NCBI GenBank assembly: GCA_030372335.1
Contig: JAUDCW010000009.1
Length of the DNA: 64,000 bases
Origin: JALCOL01 sp022649665
GTDB lineage: Bacteria > Bacillota > Bacilli > Lactobacillales > Enterococcaceae
Direction: 5' to 3' (one strand)
In this document: piece by piece, positions 1-8,698 of the stretch
Position numbering within the stretch: the first letter of the stretch is position 1
How the letters are laid out: the number at the start of each line of letters is the position of its first letter
Position numbers and translations under genes: made by a program
The notes under the pieces: generated by a model
Databases searched by the model: none
What the model was told of the DNA's origin: nothing
Seen by the model: the letters and a program-made list of their open reading frames with translations, nothing else

Positions 1-3
1 TTT

Positions 4-642
4 TCATTGTTTTTCTCCGATCCAGCCGTGGTGTGCGGCATCGATTTCGCTTTTTTTGATCCCGGTAAGATACGGATTGCCGGCGACCGCAAAACGCAGC
101 GGCCAGACGGTCCAATGTCCCTTGTTCGGGATCCCGACGCGCGGCATCATCAAGATCTCGCGCGGCTGGCGCGCTTTTTCCGGCACCAGTTCAAGCGGCC
201 CGTCAAAGATCGACGTCCCATATAAAGCGCGCGGCAGGCCAAGCGCTTCCACCAGTTTTCCGGGACCGTTCGTCAGCTGCGCCATATTTTTTGCTTTTGG
301 GCGGCGTTCTTTCATCAAAGGGATCCCCGCGCCGGGTTCGATCGCACGGATCATGACCCCTTCTGGTGTTCCGGCACTTTTTGTCACGATATTCAAGATC
401 AAATGGGTATGCATCGTGTATAAATAGATCGTTCCGGCCGCCGCATACATTGCCGCAAGACTCGGCGTCTGACGCCCGCCGTAGCTGTGTGCTGCGCGGT
501 CGAGCGGTCCCAAATATGCTTCGGCATCGACGATCCAGCCGCCGGTCGCGCCAGCTGGACCCGCATAAGATAAATACTGCCCCAAGAGTGCTTGCGCGAC
601 ATAGGTCGTCGGTTTGGTTTCAATGATTTCTTTGATCGACAT
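4..642 (-). CDS. DNA-3-methyladenine glycosylase (AAG/MPG family)
   Basis: A 212-residue protein that matches the monofunctional alkyladenine glycosylase fold, which excises alkylated purines in base excision repair. Visible family landmarks are GWIVDAEAYLGP near the N-terminus, the TIYLYTMHTHLILNIVT strand pair, and GVMIRAIEPGAG followed by LTNGPGKL. Length is normal for the bacterial family. An in-frame GTG lies 15 bases upstream, but the AGAGGTGA ribosome site overlaps it and is well placed for the ATG used here. It is divergent from rarA, with about 107 bases between them. The stop lies three bases from the window edge. Confidence 0.9.
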   Translation of the reverse strand: MSIKEIIETKPTTYVAQALLGQYLSYAGPAGATGGWIVDAEAYLGPLDRAAHSYGGRQTPSLAAMYAAAGTIYLYTMHTHLILNIVTKSAGTPEGVMIRAIEPGAGIPLMKERRPKAKNMAQLTNGPGKLVEALGLPRALYGTSIFDGPLELVPEKARQPREILMMPRVGIPNKGHWTVWPLRFAVAGNPYLTGIKKSEIDAAHHGWIGEKQ

Positions 643-712
643 AGTGTCACCTCTCACCCATGATACTCGAAAATCCGCATGATTTCACCTAGATTTCCTC
701 CCCCGCATTCTC

Positions 713-721
713 TGCTATAAT
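713..721 (+). promoter_or_regulatory. Extended -10 promoter of rarA
   Basis: TGCTATAAT is a full extended -10 element 28 bases before the rarA start. No good -35 hexamer sits 17 bases upstream, which extended -10 promoters tolerate. Confidence 0.55.
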
Positions 722-749
722 GTAGACAAGAAAAAGGAGCTGAATCGCC

Positions 750-2048
750 ATGGAAAAACCCTTGGCATACCGCATGCGGCCGCGCGAACTTTCTGAAGTC
801 GTCGGCCAGACACATCTGCTGGGTCCCGGTAAGATCATTCGGCGGATGGTCGAGGCAAAGCTGTTGTCGTCAATGATTCTATACGGACCGCCCGGCACCG
901 GAAAAACCAGCATCGCCAGTGCGATCGCCGGCTCAACGCACTACGCATTCCGGTCTTTGAATGCTGCGACCGATTCCAAAAAAGACTTGCAGGTCGTTGC
1001 TGAAGAAGGAAAGATGTCAGGCGGGGTCGTTTTATTACTAGATGAAGTCCACCGACTCGATAAAACCAAACAAGATTTTCTGCTGCCTTTTTTGGAAAAT
1101 GGCAAGATCATTTTGATCGGTGCAACGACTGAAAATCCATATTTTTCGATCAATCCGGCGATCCGCAGCCGGCTGCAGATTTTTGAGGTGAAGCCTTTGA
1201 CGGCTGCCGAGATCCTTCCAGCCCTTAAACGAGCACTGAAAGATCCTGAACGCGGTTTAGGAAAAGAGCATTCTGAACTGCCGCCCGCGGGCCTCGCCTT
1301 TTTGGCAGAACGCTCAGGCGGCGACTTGCGCAGTGCACTGAATGCGCTGGAGCTCGCGGTCAAATCGACTGCACCGGCAGCTGACGGTACGCGGCATGTC
1401 ACTATCACTGATTTGGAAGAAAGCCTGCAGCAGAAAACATTTGCGTTCGATAAAGACGGGGACGCACATTATAACTTGATCTCCGCCTTTCAAAAATCGA
1501 TCCGCGGCAGCGATGTCGATGCCGCGCTTCATTATTTAGCACGGCTTTTAGCCGGCGGCGATCTGAAAAGCGTCACCCGGCGTCTCTTAGTGATCGCATA
1601 TGAAGACATCGGCTTAGGCAATCCGAATGCTTGTGCACGCACTGTCCAAGCAGTCACCGCAGCTGAGCGTTTAGGCTTGCCGGAAGGCCGGATCCCGCTG
1701 GCTGATGCGGTGATCGATCTGGCGCTTTCGCCGAAATCAAATTCGGGGATCGCTTCATTTGCAGCGGCTGAAAAAGATCTCGCAGCGGGGTCCGCCGGCG
1801 AAATTCCGCGCTTTCTCCAAGATGCACATTATTCCGGGGCAAAAGCACTCGGCCGCGGTCAAGAATATCGTTACCCGCATGATGACCCGCGCGGCTGGGT
1901 CGCCCAGGAATATTTGCCGAAAGGCTTGCGCGGCAAGCATTACTATCAAGCAAAAACGACGGGAAAATATGAAGCGGCCCTTAAAGCGCGCTACGAGCAG
2001 CTCCAAAAATGGAAACACGATTCCGAGAAAAACGTTTCCAAAAAATAA
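750..2048 (+). CDS. rarA: Replication-associated recombination protein A (RarA/MgsA AAA ATPase)
   Basis: A 432-residue AAA+ ATPase related to the clamp loader, which acts at stalled replication forks. Walker A is GPPGTGKTS (about residues 46-54) and Walker B is LLLDEVHR (about 96-103). An arginine-finger region, AIRSRLQIF, follows. The C-terminal half carries the tetramerisation/MgsA domain, with EDIGLGNPNA and the PHDDPRGWV tail typical of RarA. AAGGAGC precedes the ATG. The 6S RNA gene directly downstream is a common neighbour of rarA (yrvN) in Firmicutes, which supports both calls. Confidence 0.96.
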   Translation: MEKPLAYRMRPRELSEVVGQTHLLGPGKIIRRMVEAKLLSSMILYGPPGTGKTSIASAIAGSTHYAFRSLNAATDSKKDLQVVAEEGKMSGGVVLLLDEVHRLDKTKQDFLLPFLENGKIILIGATTENPYFSINPAIRSRLQIFEVKPLTAAEILPALKRALKDPERGLGKEHSELPPAGLAFLAERSGGDLRSALNALELAVKSTAPAADGTRHVTITDLEESLQQKTFAFDKDGDAHYNLISAFQKSIRGSDVDAALHYLARLLAGGDLKSVTRRLLVIAYEDIGLGNPNACARTVQAVTAAERLGLPEGRIPLADAVIDLALSPKSNSGIASFAAAEKDLAAGSAGEIPRFLQDAHYSGAKALGRGQEYRYPHDDPRGWVAQEYLPKGLRGKHYYQAKTTGKYEAALKARYEQLQKWKHDSEKNVSKK

Positions 2049-2058
2049 GCTTTTTGAA

Positions 2059-2087
2059 TTGCGTCTCTTTGCAGGCTGTGCTATTAT
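2059..2087 (+). promoter_or_regulatory. Promoter of the 6S RNA gene
   Basis: TTGCGT, a 17-base spacer, then TATTAT with an upstream TGC (extended -10). Transcription would begin near position 2094. It starts right after the rarA stop codon. Confidence 0.6.
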
Positions 2088-2093
2088 GAAGGT

Positions 2094-2333
2094 GGGAAAT
2101 CTGTGATGTACGAGTTATCCTTCGCTGTGTTGACCGAACATATTATCATTGATACGGGACTTTGTTGTGCGATTGGTGTGAACATGCCTTTTCTCTTGGT
2201 AGTTCTAATCCATGAACCTTAAGACCCACCTGCTTGTTTGCGGGATCAATACTATGGGATAAGAAACGGCATCTACGGATCTACCCATTTAGTTTGACCT
2301 TGGCGGCTCGTCTTCGGACAAGCCGCTTTCTTT
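2094..2333 (+). ncRNA. ssrS: 6S RNA (candidate)
   Basis: A non-coding stretch of about 240 bases between rarA and a small membrane gene. It has its own promoter and ends in a strong intrinsic terminator. 6S RNA binds housekeeping RNA polymerase holoenzyme by mimicking an open promoter. Position beside rarA matches Bacillus and lactobacilli, where a 6S gene lies in this interval. The call rests on synteny, size and the promoter-terminator frame; the secondary structure was not computed. Another structured RNA is possible. Confidence 0.7.
2303..2333 (+). terminator. Intrinsic terminator of the 6S RNA gene
   Basis: GCGGCT-c-GTC pairs with GAC-a-AGCCGC around a TTCG tetraloop, followed by TTTCTTT. 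Confidence 0.85.
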
Positions 2334-2365
2334 GTATCATCGATTATTTGTAAGGAGCGGATAGC

Positions 2366-2635
2366 GTGACAACGATCATTTTGCTTATTTTCGGATTTTT
2401 ATTGATCTTGACCAGTTTTGGGATCCGGCAGTTTGCGCCGGAGTTTCTGCAGCAGCTCAAGATTCCGCAGCCCGAACGCTTCGTGCGTCCCTATTGGCTC
2501 GCTTACCTCGCGATCGGTGTTTTGAGTCTCATCGCCGCCTACTTTGGCTCGATTTACGCCGCGTTGGCGCTGGTTTTTACGACACTTTTGATCTCAAGCT
2601 ACTTTGCGATGGTCATCAATCGGCGGATCCGTTAG
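2366..2635 (+). CDS. Small membrane protein of unknown function
   Basis: An 89-residue protein with three predicted hydrophobic segments (about residues 2-20, 44-62 and 63-82), joined by a proline-rich loop containing QLKIPQPERFVRPYW. The C-terminus is basic (NRRIR), so it would lie inside the cell. The GTG start has AAGGAGCGG eight bases upstream. I recognise no family. It lies between the 6S gene and a universal stress protein and has no clear promoter of its own apart from readthrough of the 6S terminator. Confidence 0.75.
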   Translation: MTTIILLIFGFLLILTSFGIRQFAPEFLQQLKIPQPERFVRPYWLAYLAIGVLSLIAAYFGSIYAALALVFTTLLISSYFAMVINRRIR

Positions 2636-2636
2636 C

Positions 2637-2650
2637 AGGAAACGTTTCCT
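2637..2650. promoter_or_regulatory. Perfect 14-bp palindrome, candidate CcpA (cre) operator
   Basis: AGGAAACGTTTCCT resembles the catabolite-responsive element around its central CG, but differs from consensus at the outermost bases. It overlaps the -35 position of a likely promoter for the following usp gene (-10 TAAAAT at 2669-2674), so a bound protein would block initiation. Confidence 0.4.
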
Positions 2651-2714
2651 TTTTTAGGGTTTTTGAGCTAAAATAAACGTAATAAAAGGATCAACAAATG
2701 GAGGAGAGTTGCTT

Positions 2715-3197
2715 ATGCTACAACAATATCGCACGATCATGGTTGCCGTTGATGGGTCGAAAGAAGCGGAGCTGGCGTTTAAGAAAGCGGCAAACGTTGC
2801 CTTCAGGAACCATGCCAAATTGATTTTAGCGCACATCATCGATACCCGTGCTTTCCAAACGGTCTCGTCTTTTGACAATATTTTGGCAGATCAAGCAACT
2901 GAAACCGCGAAAAAAACGTTGGGTGAATACACGGAATATGCAAAGAAACTGGGTGTCAACGAAGTCAGCTATGTCTTGGAATTCGGCTCGCCGAAATCGA
3001 TCCTCGCCAAACAGCTGCCCGAAGAGCATCATGTCGATCTCCTCATGATGGGAGCGACTGGCTTGAATGCCGTCGAACGGCTCTTTATCGGTTCTGTTTC
3101 GGAATATGTCATCCGCAACGCCGCGTGCGACGTCTTGATCGTCCGGACTGACTTGGAAAACAAACCGATCAAAATCGAAAAAGAAAAAAATAAATAA
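2715..3197 (+). CDS. Universal stress protein, UspA family
   Basis: A 160-residue single-domain Usp protein. The fold is recognisable from the N-terminal strand RTIMVAVDGSKEAELAF and the nucleotide-binding motif MMGATGLNAVERLFIGSVSEYVI (a G-x2-G-x9-GS pattern), which predicts ATP binding. An in-frame TTG six bases upstream is rejected because GGAGGAGA is spaced for the ATG. The charged tail (EKEKNK) is lineage-specific. A second, diverged Usp lies at 54.2 kb. Proteins of this family are induced in stress and stationary phase; the exact role is unknown. Confidence 0.93.
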   Translation: MLQQYRTIMVAVDGSKEAELAFKKAANVAFRNHAKLILAHIIDTRAFQTVSSFDNILADQATETAKKTLGEYTEYAKKLGVNEVSYVLEFGSPKSILAKQLPEEHHVDLLMMGATGLNAVERLFIGSVSEYVIRNAACDVLIVRTDLENKPIKIEKEKNK

Positions 3198-3208
3198 AAG
3201 AATATAGT

Positions 3209-3376
3209 AAAGAGGCTGGGACAAAAGTCATGTCCCAGCCTCTTTTTCCGAATAAACGGTGTTTCAAAAGCAGCTTCTTCGGATCAGGAGCCGAAAAATC
3301 TCAAAATATAAGAAACTATTTTCGAATTTCTCTTCTTATTTCTCGAAGCGGAAGGCTGGCACAGCCTGGATAAACA
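3209..3376 (+). repeat. Two-hairpin intergenic element, copy A (plus a decayed fragment)
   Basis: The first hairpin (AAGAGGCTGGGAC / GTCCCAGCCTCTT) is followed by a T-run and the module AAACGGTGTTTCAAAAGCAGC. A long imperfect second stem runs to about 3350. The last part (3352-3376) holds a short hairpin AGGCTggcacAGCCT and GGATAAACAGT, which looks like a remnant of another copy. It lies between the 3' ends of a plus-strand usp and a minus-strand ABC gene, and may terminate both. Confidence 0.8.
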
Positions 3377-3382
3377 GTATTT

Positions 3383-5266
3383 TTACGACAGTTCTGTTTT
3401 CCCGGTATACAGCTGATAGTACATGCCGTGTTCTTTGATCAACTGGTCATGCGTGCCGCGCTCGATGATCCGCCCATGCTCCATCACCATGATCACATCG
3501 GCGTTTTGGATCGTTGAAAGCCGGTGAGCGATCACAAAGACTGTCCGTCCTTCCATCAAGCGGTCCATCCCGGCCTGCACGAGGCTTTCCGTCCGCGTAT
3601 CGATGCTTGATGTCGCTTCATCCAAGATCATCACCGGCGGATCAGCGATCGCCGCCCGGGCGATCGCGATCAGCTGACGCTGTCCTTGCGAGAGTCCCTC
3701 GCCGTCTTCCGTGATCATCGTATCAAAGCCTTGCGGAAGGATCTCGATAAAGTGGACTGCGTTGGCAAGTTCAGCCGCTTTCATAACGTCTTCGTCGGTC
3801 GCGTCCAGCTTGCCGTAGCGGATATTTTCGCGGATCGTGCCGGTAAACAAATGCGTGTCCTGCAGAACCATCCCCAGCGAGCGGCGCAGGGAATCTTTTT
3901 TGATGTCCGAAATGTTGATGCCGTCATAAAGGATCTTGCCGGTTTTGATTTCATAAAAACGGTTGATCAAATTCGTGATCGTCGTTTTCCCCGCCCCGGT
4001 CGAACCGACGAACGCGACTTTCTGACCCGGTTCAGCATAAAGCGAGATATCGTGGAGCACCAAATGATCGGGCTGATAGCCGAAATCGACATCTTCAAAA
4101 CGGACATCGCCGATAAGCCGCGTCAGGCGTGCCGGTCCCTGTTTTTGCGGCTGTTTCCACGCCCAGTGGCCAGTCCGTTCCCGCGACTCTTTGATCTCGC
4201 CCCCTGCGAGCGTCACATTGATCAAGGTTGTATTTCCCCGGTCGTCTTCCGGTGCTTCATCCAGCAGATTGAAGATCCGGCCAGCGCCGGCCAGCGCCAT
4301 AATGACAAAGTTGATCTGCTGGGAAACGATGCTGATCGGCATATTGAGTGAACGGCTCAGCTGCAGAAAGCTTGCCAAACCGCCGAGCGTCATCGCAGCC
4401 ATCGCATGATGATGCAAAATCAGCATTCCGCCCAGCACCGCGATCAATACGTACTGCAAGTTCAGCAAATTCATCATCAGCGGCATCAAAGTGTTCGCAT
4501 AGCTGTTGGCTGTATTAGCGGCACTTTTCAATTGTTCATTGAGCGTATCGAAGCCCGCGATCGTTTCTTTTTCGTGGTTGAAGATCTTGACGACTTTCAA
4601 GCCGTGCAGCCGTTCTTCGATAAAACCGTTCAGCTGTCCCAGCGACTTTTGCTGCAAACCAAAATATTTTCCTGAACGGTTGGAGATCCAGCGAATCGCT
4701 AAAAGCATCAGCGTCACGGCAACCGCCACGAACAGCGTCAGCGGGATATTGACGGAGAACATCGCGACAAAGATCGCCAAAAAAGTAAAGAGTGCTGCTA
4801 AAAGGTTCGGTACGCTGACCGAGATCATTTGCCGCAAAGTATCGATATCATTCGTATAATGGCTCATGATGTCGCCTTGCGTGCGCGAGTCGAAGTAGCC
4901 GATCGGCAGCGACTCCATATGCGAAAACATGTCATCGCGGATCTTTTTTTGCGTCCCTTGACTGATCCGGACCATCATCCAGTTGAAGCCTAATGTTGCA
5001 AAGACGCCGGCCAAATAGAGCCCGCCCATCTTACAGATCGCAAGCAGCAATCCTGAAAAGTCGCGGCTGCCGCTTTTTAAGATCGGCAGAATATATTGAT
5101 CGATCACGACTTTTAAGAACAGCGAGCCGGAAACATTGGCGACCGAAGAGATCAAGATCAAGAACAGAACGATCAAAAGCTGCGTATGAAAGTTGTCCCA
5201 CATCACCAGCCAGAGGCGTTTCAGCGTTTTCAGAGGATGAGTCGGATTTCTTTTTGTGTTTTCCAT
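3383..5266 (-). CDS. Heterodimeric ABC exporter, subunit with canonical Walker B
   Basis: A 627-residue half-transporter: six transmembrane helices (about residues 20-330), then a nucleotide-binding domain. The Walker A is GSTGAGKTT, the Walker B VMILDEATSSID keeps the catalytic Glu, and the H-loop is IAHRLST. Its signature is altered to LSQGQ. The partner upstream has the opposite set of changes, so this pair forms one competent and one degenerate ATP site, as in heterodimeric multidrug exporters of the TM287/288 and YfiBC type. It starts one base after the partner's stop, with AGGAGG inside the partner's end. Substrate unknown. Confidence 0.93.
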   Translation of the reverse strand: MENTKRNPTHPLKTLKRLWLVMWDNFHTQLLIVLFLILISSVANVSGSLFLKVVIDQYILPILKSGSRDFSGLLLAICKMGGLYLAGVFATLGFNWMMVRISQGTQKKIRDDMFSHMESLPIGYFDSRTQGDIMSHYTNDIDTLRQMISVSVPNLLAALFTFLAIFVAMFSVNIPLTLFVAVAVTLMLLAIRWISNRSGKYFGLQQKSLGQLNGFIEERLHGLKVVKIFNHEKETIAGFDTLNEQLKSAANTANSYANTLMPLMMNLLNLQYVLIAVLGGMLILHHHAMAAMTLGGLASFLQLSRSLNMPISIVSQQINFVIMALAGAGRIFNLLDEAPEDDRGNTTLINVTLAGGEIKESRERTGHWAWKQPQKQGPARLTRLIGDVRFEDVDFGYQPDHLVLHDISLYAEPGQKVAFVGSTGAGKTTITNLINRFYEIKTGKILYDGINISDIKKDSLRRSLGMVLQDTHLFTGTIRENIRYGKLDATDEDVMKAAELANAVHFIEILPQGFDTMITEDGEGLSQGQRQLIAIARAAIADPPVMILDEATSSIDTRTESLVQAGMDRLMEGRTVFVIAHRLSTIQNADVIMVMEHGRIIERGTHDQLIKEHGMYYQLYTGKTELS

Positions 5267-5267
5267 C

Positions 5268-6992
5268 TTATTTGAACCCCTCCTGCTGCGTATTGTACAT
5301 TTCCTGATAGATCTGATCGTGCGCCATCAGCTCAGCGTGCGTACCGATGCCGTGGATCTGGCCGTTTTCCAAGACGATCGTGCGGTCAGCATCTTGGACC
5401 GAGGCGATCCGCTGAGCAATGATAAACGTCGTCATCCCGGGGATCGCTTTTTTCAAACCTTCGCGGATCAAGCGGTCGGTCCGCGTATCGACCGCAGACG
5501 TCGAGTCATCTAAGATCAAGATCTTCGGCTGCTTGAGAAGTGCGCGCGCGATCGTGAGCCGCTGCTTTTGACCGCCGGACAGATTCGTGCCGCCTTGAGA
5601 AAGCATCGTTTCGTACCCTTCCGGAAGGGTCGCAATAAACTCTTCAGCTTGGGCGATCTGGCAAGCGCGTTCCAGTTCTGCCTGTGTCGCTTCCGGATTT
5701 CCCCAGCGCAGATTCTCAGCGATCGTACCGCTGAAAAGGACATTATTTTGGAGGACCATCGCGACTTGATCGCGCAGCCGCGAAAGATCATATTTGCGGA
5801 CATCTGCCCCGCCGACCAGAAGTTTGCCGCTCGTGACATCATAAAGGCGCGGGATCAGCTGGACAAGCGTCGATTTGGAACTGCCGGTGCCGCCGACGAT
5901 CCCGATCACTTCGCCGCTTTTGGCGTGGAACGAAATATCTTTCAAAGCGAGTTTATGGACATCATCGCAATAGCTGAACGAAACATGGTCGAATTCGACC
6001 TCGCTGTTCGCCAGCGTTTCAAGCGGCTCCGCCGGATTCGTCAAGTCGCTTTTCTCTTGCAGGACCGCGACGATCCGTTCAGTACTGGTGCGCGCGATCA
6101 AGACCATCACGAAGACGTTTGAAAGCATCATCAAACTCATCAAGATCTGACCGACGTATGTGAACATACTGACGAGTTCGCCAGTCGTCATCGTCTGCGC
6201 GGCGATCAAATGTGCGCCGACCCACGAAACCAAAAGCATGCTCAAATAATTCGAAAACTGCATCAAGGGCGAGTTGAGGGCAACGATCTTTTCAGCTTTC
6301 ATAAAGTTGCGATAGATCTTTTCCGAAACCCCTTGAAATTTTTTGTTTTCGTAATCTTCGCGCACGTAGCTTTTCACCACGCGGATCCCTTGCAGATTTT
6401 CTTGAACGACATTATTCATTTGATCATAGATCTTGAAAACTTTGTCGAATAGAGGATGCGCGAAACGAATGATCAAAAACAAGCCGACGAACAGGCCCGG
6501 TACGACCCAGAGGATCGTTCCAGCGAGTTCCGCGTTGACTTTGAAGGCCATCGCGATCGAAAAAACAAACATCAGCGGGCTTCTGATCAAGAGCCGAATG
6601 ATCATCTGATAAGCGTTTTGAACATTCGTCACATCGGTCGTCAAACGCGTCAGCAAACTCGACGGCGAAAAGCGGTCGATGTTCGAAAAAGAAAAACTTT
6701 GGATATTGACGAACATATCGCGGCGCAGATTTTTGGCAAACCCCGTTGAGGCGATCGCAGCAAAGCGGCCGCTCAAAACCCCTAAGATCAGCGCGGTGAT
6801 CGCGGCCACCGTCAGCCACATTCCGTAATAAAATATTTTATCCTGATCGCCGGCGCTGACCCCTTGATCGATCAAGGCTGCGACTAAAAGCGGCATCACG
6901 ATATCCATCAAGACTTCGCCGGTCACAAAGGCCGGAGTCAGCCAAGAAGCTTTTTTGTATTCTCGAATGCTTTTCATCAATATGCGTATCAT
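5268..6992 (-). CDS. Heterodimeric ABC exporter, subunit with degenerate catalytic site
   Basis: A 574-residue half-transporter with an N-terminal six-helix domain and a C-terminal ATPase domain. Walker A is GGTGSSKST and the signature is canonical (NLSGGQKQR). However, Walker B is ILILDDSTSAVD, with Asp in place of the catalytic Glu, and the H-loop reads AQR instead of AHR. These are the hallmarks of the regulatory half of an asymmetric exporter. AAAGGAGAA precedes the ATG. It is the first gene of a two-gene operon with the canonical subunit. A drug, lipid or peptide substrate is possible, and the sequence does not decide. Confidence 0.93.
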   Translation of the reverse strand: MIRILMKSIREYKKASWLTPAFVTGEVLMDIVMPLLVAALIDQGVSAGDQDKIFYYGMWLTVAAITALILGVLSGRFAAIASTGFAKNLRRDMFVNIQSFSFSNIDRFSPSSLLTRLTTDVTNVQNAYQMIIRLLIRSPLMFVFSIAMAFKVNAELAGTILWVVPGLFVGLFLIIRFAHPLFDKVFKIYDQMNNVVQENLQGIRVVKSYVREDYENKKFQGVSEKIYRNFMKAEKIVALNSPLMQFSNYLSMLLVSWVGAHLIAAQTMTTGELVSMFTYVGQILMSLMMLSNVFVMVLIARTSTERIVAVLQEKSDLTNPAEPLETLANSEVEFDHVSFSYCDDVHKLALKDISFHAKSGEVIGIVGGTGSSKSTLVQLIPRLYDVTSGKLLVGGADVRKYDLSRLRDQVAMVLQNNVLFSGTIAENLRWGNPEATQAELERACQIAQAEEFIATLPEGYETMLSQGGTNLSGGQKQRLTIARALLKQPKILILDDSTSAVDTRTDRLIREGLKKAIPGMTTFIIAQRIASVQDADRTIVLENGQIHGIGTHAELMAHDQIYQEMYNTQQEGFK

Positions 6993-7020
6993 TTATCCAT
7001 TCTCCTTTATGCACCGAAAG

Positions 7021-7082
7021 AAAAAAGAAAACCCGGCCGAAACCCGAACTGCAGGGGTTTGACCAGGAACTTTCGGCCCGGT
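7021..7082 (-). terminator. Terminator between mazF and the ABC operon
   Basis: On the minus strand GGCCGAAA pairs with TTTCGGCC (outer CC/GG pairs beyond one mismatch) around an inner AAACCC/GGGTTT stem, followed by TTTTCTTTTTTC. It separates the acpS-alr-mazF transcript from the ABC genes. Confidence 0.65.
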
Positions 7083-7166
7083 ACACGATCGAAAGCGGCT
7101 TTCGAATCAGAGCGCGGCGCGCCGCCACATAAATATTCGGCCGGCTGCGATCGTGTTTTTATTGTG

Positions 7167-7535
7167 CTATGTATTGATTTGGGTTTGGACCGGCTCTTTG
7201 ACGCCGACGCTGACTAAAAGTGCCAAATCGACGGCCTCCATGATGCAGGGAGTCAAGTGGCACACCCGCTCTTTGAGGCGCGATTTATCGATCGTGCGGA
7301 TCTGCTCCAGCAAAATCACCGAATCGCGTTCGATGCCGGTTTCCACCGCACGGATCGCGATATGAGTCGGCAGCTTGGGTTTTGCGATTTTGGCCGTGAT
7401 CGCCGCAACGATCACTGTCGGCGAAAAATGATTGCCAAGATTATTTTGAATAATCAGAACCGGCCGCGTCCCCCCCTGCTCAGAGCCGATGACCGGCGAC
7501 AAATCGGCAAAAAAGATATCTCCTCGCTTGACCAT
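7167..7535 (-). CDS. mazF: MazF/PemK-family endoribonuclease toxin
   Basis: A 122-residue protein with the MazF fold: MVKRGDIFFADLSP, the loop EQGGTRPVLIIQN (Arg24) and ITAKIAKPKLPTHI (Thr47). The Arg and Thr correspond to the catalytic pair of Bacillus MazF. These enzymes cleave single-stranded mRNA at short sites. GAAAGGAGTGAG lies upstream of the ATG. It follows alr by 23 bases, as in many Firmicutes, but no MazE-type antitoxin gene lies between them or downstream. A partner encoded elsewhere or a constitutively restrained role is possible. Confidence 0.92.
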   Translation of the reverse strand: MVKRGDIFFADLSPVIGSEQGGTRPVLIIQNNLGNHFSPTVIVAAITAKIAKPKLPTHIAIRAVETGIERDSVILLEQIRTIDKSRLKERVCHLTPCIMEAVDLALLVSVGVKEPVQTQINT

Positions 7536-7558
7536 TTTCTCACTCCTTTCTTTTAAGA

Positions 7559-8689
7559 TCAATCCGCAGAATCGCGATATACCCGCGGGATCCGCGGCGA
7601 GAAGCAGCATGCCACTTCATAATGGATCGTATCGGCATATTCAGCGATCTCTTCCAAAGTGATCGCATCGTTCCCGCTGGCACCGACTAACGTAACCGTC
7701 GTCCCTTCTGGAAAACGCTTTGGCAAACGGATCATCAGCTGATCCATGCAAATCCGCCCAATGATCTCACAGCGCACACCTTCGACGAGCAGTTTAAAGC
7801 CTTGCATGCGCCGCAGCCAGCCATCCGCGTAGCCGATCGGAATCGTCCCGATCCACTCGGCCGTTTCGGTCACATATGTTTTACCGTAACTGATCCCTTC
7901 ACCAGCCGCGACTTCTTTGACTTGCGTCAGCTCGCTCGTCATACTAAGCGCGGGTTTCAGCGGATAAGGAAGTGCCAGCGCTGCCCCGGATGGATTCAGT
8001 CCATATAAAGCGACACCGTAGCGCACCATGTTGCCGATCTCGCCGGCGTCATGCCACAAGGCGGTCGCTGAATTGCTGACGTGGATGTAAGGCGGACGCG
8101 CTGGCAGAGCAGCAACCGCTTGCGAAAAACGTTTGGCTTGTTTTTGGTAATACTCTTCATCTGCTTCATCAGCGGTCGCGAAATGCGTGAAGATCCCTTC
8201 AAAATCGAACGCCGCTTCATCTAATAAAAAGCGTGCCGCTTCGTGCACTTCTTCCGGCGTGCGGAACCCGATCCGCCCCATCCCGGAATCAACTTTCAAG
8301 TGGATCTTGAGCGGCTGGCGGTTCGGCAGCGTTTTCCAAACTCTGCAGCACGCTTCGAGCCATTCGAGACTCCCGGCGGTCACCGCAAGATCATATTGCA
8401 TCAAAAAACTCAAATATTGCGGATCGATCATGCTCAAGATCAAGATCGGTTCAGTAAAGCCCGCTTCGCGCAACTGGATCCCTTCATCCATCACGGCGAC
8501 ACAAAAACCGTCAACTCCTGCTTCTTCGCATGCTTTTGCGACCGGGACTGCCCCGTGTCCATACGCATCTGCTTTGACGACGGCAAACATTTCTTTGCCG
8601 ACCAGTCTTTTTTTCTCATTTTTGATATTTTCGCGGATCGCACCCAGATCAACTGTGATCCGTGTCGCCCGATGTCTGCCGATAACCAT
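7559..8689 (-). CDS. alr: Alanine racemase
   Basis: A 376-residue PLP enzyme that interconverts L- and D-alanine for peptidoglycan and teichoic acid D-alanylation. The PLP lysine is K39 in VKADAYGHG and the second catalytic base is Tyr268 in ISYGKTY, followed by WIGTIPIGYADGW. The substrate-site RICMDQLM motif is present. Length is normal. The gene starts 9 bases after the acpS stop, and its ribosome site (AAAGAGG) lies at the end of acpS. The acpS-alr-mazF order is the usual Firmicute arrangement. Confidence 0.97.
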   Translation of the reverse strand: MVIGRHRATRITVDLGAIRENIKNEKKRLVGKEMFAVVKADAYGHGAVPVAKACEEAGVDGFCVAVMDEGIQLREAGFTEPILILSMIDPQYLSFLMQYDLAVTAGSLEWLEACCRVWKTLPNRQPLKIHLKVDSGMGRIGFRTPEEVHEAARFLLDEAAFDFEGIFTHFATADEADEEYYQKQAKRFSQAVAALPARPPYIHVSNSATALWHDAGEIGNMVRYGVALYGLNPSGAALALPYPLKPALSMTSELTQVKEVAAGEGISYGKTYVTETAEWIGTIPIGYADGWLRRMQGFKLLVEGVRCEIIGRICMDQLMIRLPKRFPEGTTVTLVGASGNDAITLEEIAEYADTIHYEVACCFSPRIPRVYRDSAD

Positions 8690-8698
8690 TGAAAATCA

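Noticed and set aside
3686..4351. Plus-strand reading frame opposite the ABC exporter subunit
   Set aside because: Shadow of a strong minus-strand gene, with no ribosome site.
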